From: Embiotoca jacksoni
Taxonomy: Eukaryota > Chordata > Actinopteri > Embiotocidae
Assembly: GCA_022577435.1 (NCBI GenBank)
Contig: JAKOON010000099.1
Span: 110,001 to 174,000, forward strand
Direction: 5' to 3'
DNA: 64,000 nucleotides
Shown here: positions 1 through 14,200 of the stretch, one piece after another
Numbering within the stretch: the first letter of the stretch is position 1
Layout: each line of letters begins with the position of its first letter
Notes under the pieces: generated by a model
The model's database searches: none
What the model saw: the letters and a program-made list of their open reading frames with translations, nothing else
What the model was told of the DNA's origin: nothing
Position numbers and translations under genes: made by a program

Positions 1-401
1 AGACCTCGGCTGGTCTGAATAAAACCTTAAAGAACGTTAAAATAAATGTTAACGTTACATATTCAGATCTAAAATGAGGCTTCAGAGGACAAACATGGTG
101 ATGATTAAAAACAAAGGGAGGGTTTTTCTGACAGTTTGATGTGTAACAATGTGAATCAGTGATGCGAACACCTGTTTCATACGACAGTAAATACAAGGAC
201 ACAGTTATTTCCTGGTGTGTGAAAACTGCATTTCAAACGCTGCTTCTGTGTTATTGGTTTGATTTGATGTCTGGCTCGACATCTGCTGGAACTGCTTGAT
301 GTAAAAAAAGGTGTTATAAGTTGAATGTTTCCCATCGACTGCAATAAGATCCTAAATCTGAAGTCGGGTTGTTTGTGGATGTTTATTTATCGTTTATTCA
401 C
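1..401 (-). other. ezh2: ezh2 intron (3' part, runs off the left edge)
   Basis: This stretch lies downstream (minus strand) of the last visible ezh2 exon. It starts with a GTGAAT donor at 401-396 and shows no further exon before the window edge. It is AT-rich and has no repeat I could identify. Confidence 0.75.
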
Positions 402-3778
<3,377 letters not shown>

Positions 3779-3785
3779 GATCGAC

Positions 3786-5328
3786 CTGCAGACCGACACG
3801 GGGGGAAGATATGAAGGTTCTCCACGTACGAATAAAAACGACATGACCGCCTCGCTCCTTCGTTCGGTTCTCACTTCGAGTGTCTGCGGTAAAGACGAAC
3901 GCAGGTTGTTGAATCTGCTGCTTCGCTGAGGGAAGATGAACAGGAACCATCTGTGTTCATTCGTCTCCTTTCACGTCTCTTTGCAAAAGGACGACCCATC
4001 TGCCAGCGCCGGTAGTCGGTGTGAGTCGCTGCCCACCAGCCCAGCCGGTCACTCAAACCTCACGCTTCAGACCGGACGTGTCAGACGGCGCGTTTTGCCA
4101 AACTTAACCTTTCGAACCGCAGACGGTCGAGTGCAGCTCGGCGTGAACGTGGAGTTTTTAAATCAAACATTTTGGTGAAGCTGAATGTGTTTTTTGCAGT
4201 ATGTTTTTGCTGATTTATACTTTTGTTTACATTTTAAAATGTTAAAATGTGATTTTCGTGATGGTTTTTGTTACTAAGGATTAGGATTAACTCGTGTAAC
4301 TACCACACACGGGCAGTTATGGAGTAAAAATTTGGTAAGAAGAAGAAGAAAACAGGTTTTAAACGTACTTGATGATTTCTACGTTCGGAGGACGTAGAGA
4401 ATAAATGGATATTTAAACCTTTAAAAAAATGGAGAAGGCAGAGACCTTCGATTTGTTTGTTTTTGAACTTTTAAGTTTATCTTAAGTATATAAGTACGTG
4501 TAAGAAAAGAAAACTATAAATCTCCGCTGCACCACAAACTACAGCTTAAAAACAAGCCTGTGTTAAATCAGTGGTGGCATGAAACTTAAAGTACATTAAG
4601 GACTTTTTGGAGTATTTCATTTTTATGTTATCTTAATTAGCACAATAAATAAATGCAGCTCACTTCACGTACATTTTGCTGATATTAATTGTATTTCAGT
4701 GGAGGGTTTGAATGCAGTACTTCAACTTGGATTAAAGTATTTTTCACAATTAGTACTTTTATCCCTTCAGTTATATTGATGATGACGTCAATATATTAAG
4801 TGTCAATCACTTTTTTTGAAGGTCAGTAATCCGGTTTCAAACAGTTTACACAAACAAACTACACACGGACGAGAACACGTGTGAAAGTTCACCGTTCAGA
4901 AAAGGTTTTATCGTCACGTGACTTCGAGTAAGAACCGGAACCATTGTTTTCGGGTCGAGTTCGCTCCAAACAACAAGCAGGCGTCAAGCTAACGATAGCC
5001 GGCCGATGTCGTGCCAAGTTTGGGTCCCTCGAAATGTGCTCCGTCCCGGATCCGAACCGGAGCCCCGAGGTTCAACACAGCGGACCAGCGGCTCCTTCAG
5101 GAGCATCGGATTATACTCTGGCATTCATCATTTCTTCCAAAGAACAAAGCTAAAAAAAACTAAAACCAAAAAAGAAAAGTTGGTGTCTCCAGCTGACAGG
5201 GATCCCAAATGTGTCACGGAACCCCGGCGAGCTAGCTAACAGTTGGTTAGTTAACAAAGAGAGAGCCAACCGGGCCGTTTGAACGGCAACAAGTCAACAC
5301 AGACACGGACGCTGACAGCTCGTCCTAC
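3786..5328 (-). other. ezh2: Inferred ezh2 intron 1
   Basis: The stretch between the start-codon exon (acceptor at 3787-3786) and the proposed non-coding exon 1. It is mostly AT-rich with no repeat or open frame I would support. CpG content rises from about 4940, where the promoter island starts. Confidence 0.55.
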
Positions 5329-5700
5329 CTGTGCGGGAGGCCCGGTCCTCATCCAACGGAGTGCTGCGGGATCGATGTGACGGACGCCGGCCAACCGCTC
5401 CTTTGTGTCGCGGATTAGCTCCGCGTTACGGCTAGCTGCGGCGTTAGCTCGGCGGCTAGCTAGCCGTTAGCTCCGGAGGAAGGAGCGAGTCCTTCACCGG
5501 CTTCACGTCCCCGGAGCCGGCGGACAGGGACGAGACACAAACAACCGCGGAGCCGCCGTTCCCCGACTTCAGGCCCGGCTCTTCCGTCCAAAAAACCCAC
5601 CGCGTCTGCGGAGCGTCGTGACCTCAGCCCGCCCGTCGACACCCGGCTCCGGTCCGATGTTTCCGCCTGAGCTCGCGGTTCAAACTGCTCCCCGTCTCCT
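5329..5700 (-). other. ezh2: Probable ezh2 non-coding exon 1 within a CpG island
   Basis: The minus strand reads CCCGCACAG then GTAGGACGAG at 5329/5328, a good donor. It lies inside a CpG-dense island (about 4940-5720) directly upstream of the start-codon exon. The island carries clustered GCTAGC and GTTAGC words (5230-5260, 5413-5472). The exon's 5' limit is not visible; placement is by analogy with the vertebrate ezh2 structure. Confidence 0.5.
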
Positions 5701-5734
5701 CGCTCCGCCCACTACGGCTGCAGCGGACTCAAGA

Positions 5735-5831
5735 GGCGCCAAACGTTTGGGCCAATCACAGAGCTTCGTGTTAGCGTTTTCCAGTGTGGTGTCACGCGAT
5801 TGGTCAGATGGTACACGCAGTTCTAGCCAAT
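5735..5831 (-). promoter_or_regulatory. ezh2: Probable ezh2 core promoter: E2F site and three CCAAT boxes
   Basis: The minus strand contains TTTGGCGCC at 5743-5735, a perfect E2F consensus. CCAAT boxes occur at 5752-5756 (plus), 5803-5799 (minus) and 5827-5831 (plus). E2F plus several spaced CCAAT (NF-Y) boxes is the usual architecture of proliferation-linked promoters, and mammalian EZH2 is a known E2F target. The assignment to ezh2 is inferred from position just upstream of its CpG exon. Confidence 0.6.
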
Positions 5832-6610
5832 GAGAGTCGGAGCAGCGCTGTGGGGGGCGGAGGGGGGGGGCCTGTAACGGACATGTGGACAGCTTCTCTT
5901 TGTTCTCTGGACGTCAACACAATAAAACATCAAAACATCACTTCAACATCAGGAAGTCCGCTCTGTGCTTTCAACACATCTGTAATAAGAATGTCTTCCG
6001 GTCGTGTGCTGATGAACACGGTCTCAGGAGAGACGCTGCCTCCTCCACCTGCCTCCTCCACCTGCTGACAGCTCAGGTGGGACGAGCACGAGCTCGGGTG
6101 GCGGCTGCTCGTCTCGCGCTCGTTAGTGACCGATGAACAGCTTCAGTTCGTCCGGAGAATAAAACCGGTGACTGAATGAATGAGACGCTGCGGCCACAAG
6201 GGTCGCCAAGTTTATTAAGCCCCGCCTCCACCGGACAGCCATTGGTTGGTCGCTTGAAAACGTCACCGTGCTGCTTTTAAGGCCAATGGAAATACGAGTT
6301 ATGGTGAAACCAAAGTACATTTACGGTTTCTTTTTTTTCTTTCCAAGACTTTTTTCTTCCCTTAATATTTATTAACATTAACATAATTTGTTCGTATCTC
6401 TTGTAGATTTAACGCCAACAAACAAGACTTTGTAACATCCATGATGTCGTGACGCGGGCCAGTTACATAAATGTAACAAAGATGTAAAAATATATGTAGT
6501 ATTTATTTCTTGACAGAAAAACCGTGGACGCTTTAATTTGCTGCAGAAACCTGCTTCTCAGATACTTTTTCAGTTAAGGCAACATTAATTGAGTCTGTTT
6601 ATTTGATTTT

Positions 6611-6860
6611 ATACACTTTATTAATCCCCGAGGGGAAATGTCTTCGCTACAGCAGGGGGGCTCTCAGGGGGGGCTCTCAGGGGGGAGCTGCTGCAGCAGG
6701 CTGCCACTAGCGCGCCAGGTAACCTGACCTGAGGTGCATGTTTTTGGATTAACACCTGAACCTGGCAGCTGCAAGAGAATTTTAAAGGATGCCCACCCGT
6801 AGCCCCTCACGACCTTCCCAGGGGGCGCTGACCCACAGATTGGGAACCACTGAAGTTTAT
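6611..6860. mobile_element. Interspersed repeat family R2, copy 1
   Basis: It begins with CTTTATTAATCCCCGAGGGG, continues through a duplicated GGGGGCTCTCAGG motif, and runs to GGTGCATGTTTTTGG near 6749. The same sequence is found at 46838-46977. The ATTAATCCCC..GGGGAAAT block resembles termini common in fish retroelements. Past 6750 the two copies diverge. Confidence 0.7.
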
Positions 6861-6946
6861 ATGAAGCAGATAAATAGGATTCAATTGTCTCCATTTCACT
6901 GCAGAGCGACTTCTGATACCTGAAGTAGATTTTATTGATGAGACTG

Positions 6947-6948
<2 letters not shown>

Positions 6949-6994
<46 letters not shown>
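6949..6994. repeat. (TG)n microsatellite
   Basis: An uninterrupted TG tract of about 46 bases downstream of cul1. Confidence 0.97.
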
Positions 6995-6996
<2 letters not shown>

Positions 6997-7755
6997 AAAC
7001 TAACGCCTCGGACCCGGCCGTGCGGCGTGGCGGTACAGACGTGTCGGGGAGACGAGCGGTAGAGAAATCTTTCCTTGTTTTTATTTATCACACATTTAGA
7101 AAATGAACCACACTATACAAATGTCCACCGTCCAGTAATGAAACAGGCCTCCTGCAGGAACACAACCGACCTCCAACCACAACGGACACGACTTCAGCGG
7201 CTAAAGAAGCGTCGCGGCGGCTCTTCTTCGCCCTCCTCCTCCTCCTCGTCGTCCTCTGATTCGCTCGTCGTACGGTGGACTGCGTCGGCTCCCCAGTGAC
7301 TCGACTCTTTACGTTTTAACTTGTTAAATCTTTTGCGTGGTCACTGTGGTGCAGGTAGGCAGTAGCATGCAGAAACCTTTGGATGCGGCTCTCCTCTCTG
7401 ATTGGCTGTAGGCTAATTCATTACGCTATGTAGAGAAGGGGGGGGGAATGAGGAGGGGGAGGGGCGGGGTTTGTTTATTCCTCTCAGAGTCTGCTCGTTA
7501 TTTACAATATGACAACAAGAAAGTGAGCGTTTTTGAGTCGCAACAGATGGGACGGGACAGGCGAGCGTGTAGACGGGGTTTCCCGGTCTCAACAGGAGGG
7601 GTGGTGTTTGTTCCTTCAGACAGTTCTCACCCTCCTCCCCCCTCCCAACCTCCAGTTGGAGGTTTGGTTGTCATATCGGGGCGGTCACATGGTCGGCGAC
7701 ACACTCACAACATGGCCGCCGCTCAGAGGGATCCACACTTTATTACTGAGACAAA

Positions 7756-7786
<31 letters not shown>

Positions 7787-7841
7787 GAAGATAACAAATA
7801 AAAATAAAACCGAGGAGAGCCGGCGGGCGGGCGGGCGGCGT

Positions 7842-7994
7842 TCAGGCCAAGTAGCTGTACGTGTCCTTCTCGCCATCCACTCGCTCCAGGTACTCCTTTT
7901 CTATCAGGATGTCGATGCATTTCTGTCCACAAGAGGGAGACAAAAACCCAGATGTGAGAATAGTCCCTGATGCATTTTGTTTAGATTGAGATAC

Positions 7995-8056
<62 letters not shown>

Positions 8057-8175
8057 CTTGATGACTGGGACTCGGGGCTTGAACCGGGACGACAGCTGGT
8101 TCAGGACTTCGGCCAGGAGCTGCTGGTGCTTCAGGACCTTCCTCATCTTCATGATCCTGACGATGGCAGCCTGTT

Positions 8176-8229
<54 letters not shown>

Positions 8230-11200
8230 AACACACACCATCAGCATCGATCAGCAGTGCTGCAAAATGAAAACAAACGAGGCGTTTTTGTCGTCACCTG
8301 GATGAGCAGCTTCCGGTCCTCCTCGATGTTCTTGTGAGTCGTCTCCTGTTCCTGTTTCTGCTCCGTCTTCATCGGGACGTTGATGTTCACCCTCAGCTTC
8401 TTACTGCAGACGCACAACAACAACAACAACAACAAAACCTATGAATAAACCGAACAGCTGATCGTCTGAGGGTTCGACATGTTTGCGTGTTCGAACTGCT
8501 TCTCACTTCTTGTATCCGAGGAAGAGCTTGATGACGGTGTCGGGCTTGAACTCCACCTCGTCCACGTTGGCATTCTCGTCCTCCAGGACCTGACAGACAG
8601 ACAGACGGACAGTTTGGAGACATTCAGGCGGTGAACAGGGTTTCCGGAAAACAGCTGCACACATCTGTCTTTCACAATAAAAACACAGGACTTTCGGAAA
8701 TGAAAGACGTTTCTGTTCATCTCAAATCTGAGACTTCATTAATTCCAACGAGAAATTAAACGTCCTGGAATTATTCTCCCTGCAGTATCTTTCTGTCTGG
8801 TGTTACTGAACTAATTTGAAATGTTTTGATCAGTTTGTTGTTCAAGCAGTTCAAAATCACAGGAAAGGTATCTGGCGCCCTCCGGTGGTCACACTCAGAC
8901 CTGCAACCTGTCTGGAGCTCCAGAATGTAATAAGACACTTTTGGAGTTTTACTCACCAGCAGCTTAGACTTTAACAAGATCTGCAGAACCTGAACCAGAA
9001 TGTCCTGAAAAACAAAACAAAAAGTCGGTCAGTAAACAAACAAACAAACAAAAAAGACGAGTGAAGGAAAGCCGAAGTAAAGTTGTGCTCACAGTTTTAA
9101 TCTGTGTGCTGTCGGTGAGCTGCTGGACGGTGTAGCTGTCCTCTGTGTTGTACTGCAGCAGGATGGCCATCTGGAAGGTGGAGGCCTGCAGTGTGTACCT
9201 GGAGATGACAACAACAGCTTCAGCTCCACCCCTACTAAATGTTGGCCCCACCCCTCCCACATGTAAGCCCCACCCCCTACCTTTGAGTCCCACCCTTCTT
9301 ACCTGTGAGCTCCACCCATCCCACCTGAGAGCTCCCCCTCCTTCTAACATTTAGCTCCACTCCTCCCGCCTGTAAGCTCCACCCCCATTCTCACCTGTGA
9401 GCTCCACCCTCTTTTACCTATGAGCTCCCCCTCCTACCTGCTAGCTCGCCCTCCTTTTTACCAGAGTTCCACACCATCCCTTGTGTAAGCACTGCCCCCC
9501 TGTCCCACCTGTAAGCTCCACCGCCTCCTCCCGGTTGTAAGCTCCGCCCCCTGCATACCTGTTCTTGAAGCAGTTGGTGACCAGCTCTCCTTTGGACAGG
9601 TGGTAGAGCCACGTCAGCTTCCTGCCGCTGTGTCTGCTGGCGTAAAACGCCGTGAAGCGCTGGTAGCTTCGCTCCAGCTGAGACGGAGAGAGGCAGAGGT
9701 CAGAGAGGTGGTTCTCAAACTGAGGTCTGGGGACCTTGAGGGGCCTTCTCAACGACCCCTGAAGGTCTGTGCAGTTTTTTTTTCTTCCTGCTGATCACTG
9801 AACAAAACTGCAGCAGACCCTTTTTAAAGGTTTATGAATAATTTAGATTTCAGAGGAAATTAAACTCAAAGATTCAACTCAAAGATCCAAAGTCTTGTTT
9901 CATCGAATTATTCTGCAGCTTTTAGATCATTAAAAAAAAAAAAAATTTAGATTTGGACTTTTTCCAGATGTTTTGTTGTTATTTGTGGATTTACCTCAGA
10001 GGGCAGAGCGAAGGTGCAGGACTGCTGGAAAGGCCAAGACCCAGAGCTCAGGACCTGGATACTGAAGTCCACTGCAACACACAAACACACACAGGCTTCA
10101 TGAGCATTAACTCACTCTCATCACACAAATGGGTAAAAAAAACCAACTATGAAACACAAAGCTAATTGAATTTATTGGCTGATTTCCCGTGAAACACAAT
10201 TATCTTCACCTGATTCTGTATTTTATTCCACCATGTTCCTCCAAACACAGATTTATTTTTTTTCAATTGTAAAACACGTGTGTTTGTGTTGACTCACGGT
10301 CCAGAGGCTCCGAGTTGGTCAGGTGTTTCTTGAACTGCTCGTTCAGGTCTTTACTGACTCCGATGTCCTGGAACATTCGCTGCAGTTTGGACGTGTACTC
10401 GAAGCCGCACGCTTGCTGCAGGAGGAGAAGAAGAAGAAGTCAGCACAAACTGGACTTTCTCCAGCTGACTGGTTCTGGTGTTGAAGCGAGTCGAACCAGA
10501 CGGGCGCGTCGGCGTGACCGGACCTTGAGTTTGGAGATCATGCTGGCCTCGGCGTCGTCGCTGGCGCTGTTCTGGTGGACCAGTCGCTTGGCGAGCATCT
10601 TGGCGTAAAACTTCTGGAACACGTCTTTGTCCTCGATGTACTTGAACACAACCATCTGGAAGAGGAAGTGAAGTTTAACACAATAAGAGTTAACGGTTAT
10701 TATTATAAAATATTGATCATCTATTGGAAGTCGCGGCTGTGACACTAAATCAAGTGTTCCTGTCCAGTTGTCGGTGGAGGAAGTCGGTCGGTGTACATTA
10801 GTGAAGTTTCTCACCACTTGGTTGAGTGTGTCCTCCAGCTCGGCCTCCTCTGGGTTTTTGGAGCTGAAGGAAAAATACACAGAGAGATATTTTTTTTTCT
10901 TCTGTGGTGTTGAAGAAGTTTCCATATATTTCTACAAAAACAGGAAGCGGAGCGGAAAACACTCAAGCAGCTGCCGATCAGAGTCTCTTCAAAGCTTCAA
11001 CGTTGGTCATTGATCCTGCAGACGACAGCTGATCGAAGCGTCTCCTCTCGGGGTCGACTGACTCCTCCAATCGGGAGCTTTTGTCCCGCAGCTGTTTGAG
11101 GACTTTTCTGTCCATGTGGACAGTTCGTTACAGATCACGGAGGCTTCATGTGGGGAGGATGAGGAGCTTGATGAAGACCGGGGTTCCCCAGTCAAATGTC

Positions 11201-14200
11201 ATATTCCCCGACTTTCACGGACTAAAAAAAACCTGAAATTTCACGGCCTATAAATAAACAGAAAAACCTGCTGCTGTTGTGCTGAGCGACAAGAAACAGC
11301 GACATTTCTGTTAAAGCGAGGCTGACATGCACCTGATATTTAAATGAATTAAACACATGTCCAAATACTGGTGGCAAACTATTAAGCTACATTTTCAGTG
11401 TCTGTCAGTGAGCACTAATGCTACCAAACACACACACTGACAATAACCAGCTGGGAAATGTTGATTTCAGCCCCGTGTCATTTTCATGGATTGATTTGTG
11501 CTTTTAAAACAATGAGCCCCCGCCGTCCCACCCACCTCTTCTTCAGTAAGGAGTCGCAGTATCTGGCCAGCAGCTCGGGAGACTTGCTGGAGGACTGAGC
11601 CATCCGGGTGACGGCGTTGTTGTTGATGAAGCGCCCGCAGGCCTGTGAACACACGGAGCGACTGGGTCAGAGCCTAGAAGCCCTCTCCTGGTTTCTGTTC
11701 TCTGAAAACTCTCTGTTACGGGGGAGGTGGGGTGGAGGGGTGGGGTACTGACCTTATCGAGGGCCGCCACGAAGCCGGCGTCGTTGTTGAAGGCGGACAT
11801 GACCAGGGCGTTGTACTTCTTATGGACGTCCAGGGTGGTCTGGACGTACACTTTGGGGTCCTGGGAGAAACAGAAAAAAAACTATTCTGTAAACAACAAC
11901 AAAAAAGTGTTTGCATAACAGAACCAAACACAGAAGTTTGTTGAATGATTGGCCTTCTTCCTGGAAGGTTTCCCTCTCTTCTTAAACTACTGAGAGCTGC
12001 TGGATGAGGAGGAGGAGGAGGAGAAAAAAAAAAAAAGGGGGGGGGGGATCCGTACGTTGAGCGCCGCCTCGCCACACTTCTCGATGGCGGCCAGACCCTG
12101 GTTGTGGATGTGAGTCTCCAGAAGCTTCTTCAGTTCACCGAGACCGTCCGTGATCCGCGACACCAGGTTGTACATCCGGCCCAGGTCTGAAACACACGCA
12201 GACACACGAGTCCGGTTAAATCAAACCTGCTGCAATCTGAGAAGACGTCCCCGATACGTGTTTTATCTTCAGTAAAACGACAGTATTAAGTTTGAAGCGC
12301 CAGTTTGGATCCGATTCGTGCTGAAAAATCCCACAAATTTCTTATCCGAGCGTTCACATTTTTCTTCAGCGTCAAAGGGAAAGTTGGAAAGATTCAGACC
12401 GCCTCACTTCGACCAGCAGCAGCTGAAACTTTCCCCGGTTTAAAATGACATCTGTCACCATCTGCGGCTGATTTAACATTAAAGCTGTGAAGAGCGGCTC
12501 GCCGAGAATCTCCCGACTCAGCACTCAAAAACCTAAATCGTAATATGTGGAGATGATCAGCTGTTCCAGGCGCAGCAGTTTTAATGCGTCAGATTCATAT
12601 TTCATCACGTCTTCTGATTGTCAGCGTCGCCGAGGCTGCAGCTTCAGTCTGTTTGGAACATCAGAAGTTTTAACTAACTGTACTTTGGGTTAACCTTCAT
12701 GGGTCGTTTTCAGAGTCATTTGCTTCATTTCCTCCCGACAGTTAAACCGTGGTCGCAGCAGTAAGTTGGAGTCGATAAAGTTTTCCGGTTTGTAAATAGA
12801 CGGCTCGCTCACCTTCGTTCTTGTCGGCGTCCAGCAGGTTCTGGAACTCGGTGTGGAAGATCTCCAAGTGCTTCTCGATGAGGACTTGCTCGCACTTCCT
12901 GGCCAGCTCGTCCTGGGTGGATTCGTGGAGGTAGACCTGCACGCGCCGCTGCTCCTCCAGGAGGCGGGCCTCCGCCTGCACACAAACAAACAAACAAACA
13001 CAGCTGAACTCCAGCTCCGAGGACCCGACTTCACCGAGGGGTTCTGTGTAGAACCGCGGCCCACCTTCTTCATGTACTCTGTGACGGGGTTCTGCTGCAG
13101 GAACTCTGTGCTCTCGCGGGTGTAGAAACGCTCGGTGTCCGTCAGGAACTGACACTCAAAGTACTCTTTGTACACGGACAGCGTCGGGCCTTTGGCAAAG
13201 GCGTCCTCCTCGTTCAGGCCCAGCTCGACTGCAGGAAGAGGAAGAGGAGGAGGAGGAGGAGGAGGAGGAAGAGATATTAATGAAATGTGTTTTGAACGAA
13301 AGACAGGACCATAAAAATTCTTGCTAGTTTTCAGTTTCTTAATATTTGTATAAGTTTGAATGGTTTAATTTCATATTCTTGATCATTTGCAGGTGTTTGA
13401 GTGAACTTAAACATTTAAACATGTAATAAAGATGATTATTTATGAAAGTGGGCGCGCTGCAGTGCATCTGGCCTCAGCACCTCGACGTGGCAGAGGAAGG
13501 GAAGCTTGAAAATTAAGACTCATCTGTCTTTTAATCAGGTCAAATATCAGATTGATTTCCTGCTACAGACTTCAGCTTCACAAGCAAACAGACAGCCGAC
13601 CTCAGGAGCCCGAAGGATCGGTGAGATGCTTCACATTCAAATATTCGTTGGGATTTACGGGGTTTGTTTTTGTGAAGTTTTGTTGGCTTTCAGGAAGGAA
13701 ATCCTTCTTCAGTCAGACTTTTCTATAAAGCAGCTCTTGAATAAATGTGTTGAATCACTCTTCCTTTAAAAAAAGGATTTTACTCCTTATTCTCTAAATA
13801 TATCCGAGGTCTCGTCCTCGTGGATTCCCCGGCTGAAGGTCGTCTCCCTTGTCGTCTGCGTTGCGTTTAAGGTCTCACCGTAAGACTGGACGACCCCGCT
13901 GATGAGCCGGGTGTTGATGGTCTCGCCGTTCCTCTCCCTCTCGATCAGCTTCAGGACAGCGTTTGTTACCTGACGGAGACAGAGGTCAGTGAACACACCG
14001 CGCCAAAACTATTCTTAAAAACAAGATCGGAGGCGAGAATTAACGGAATATTGGGTGAGCTTGTTTTTAAATAATTGTTTCTCACCTCGATAAAAAGAAA
14101 GTGAACCCACCTGTTTGTTGAGGGGTCGGAATAAACACTCCCTCCAGGTCACGAGAGCCAGCTGGGAGGAAACAGGACAAACCACAGATTTAAAAGATGG

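Larger units (their letters stand above)
5840..7841. other. ezh2-cul1 intergenic region including the cul1 3' UTR
   Basis: No gene is supported between the ezh2 promoter and the cul1 stop codon. The right part should be cul1 3' UTR: minus-strand AATAAA signals occur near 7740 and 7080. The stretch also holds an interspersed repeat (6611-6860), a TG microsatellite, and a long A-run at 7758-7786. Confidence 0.6.
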
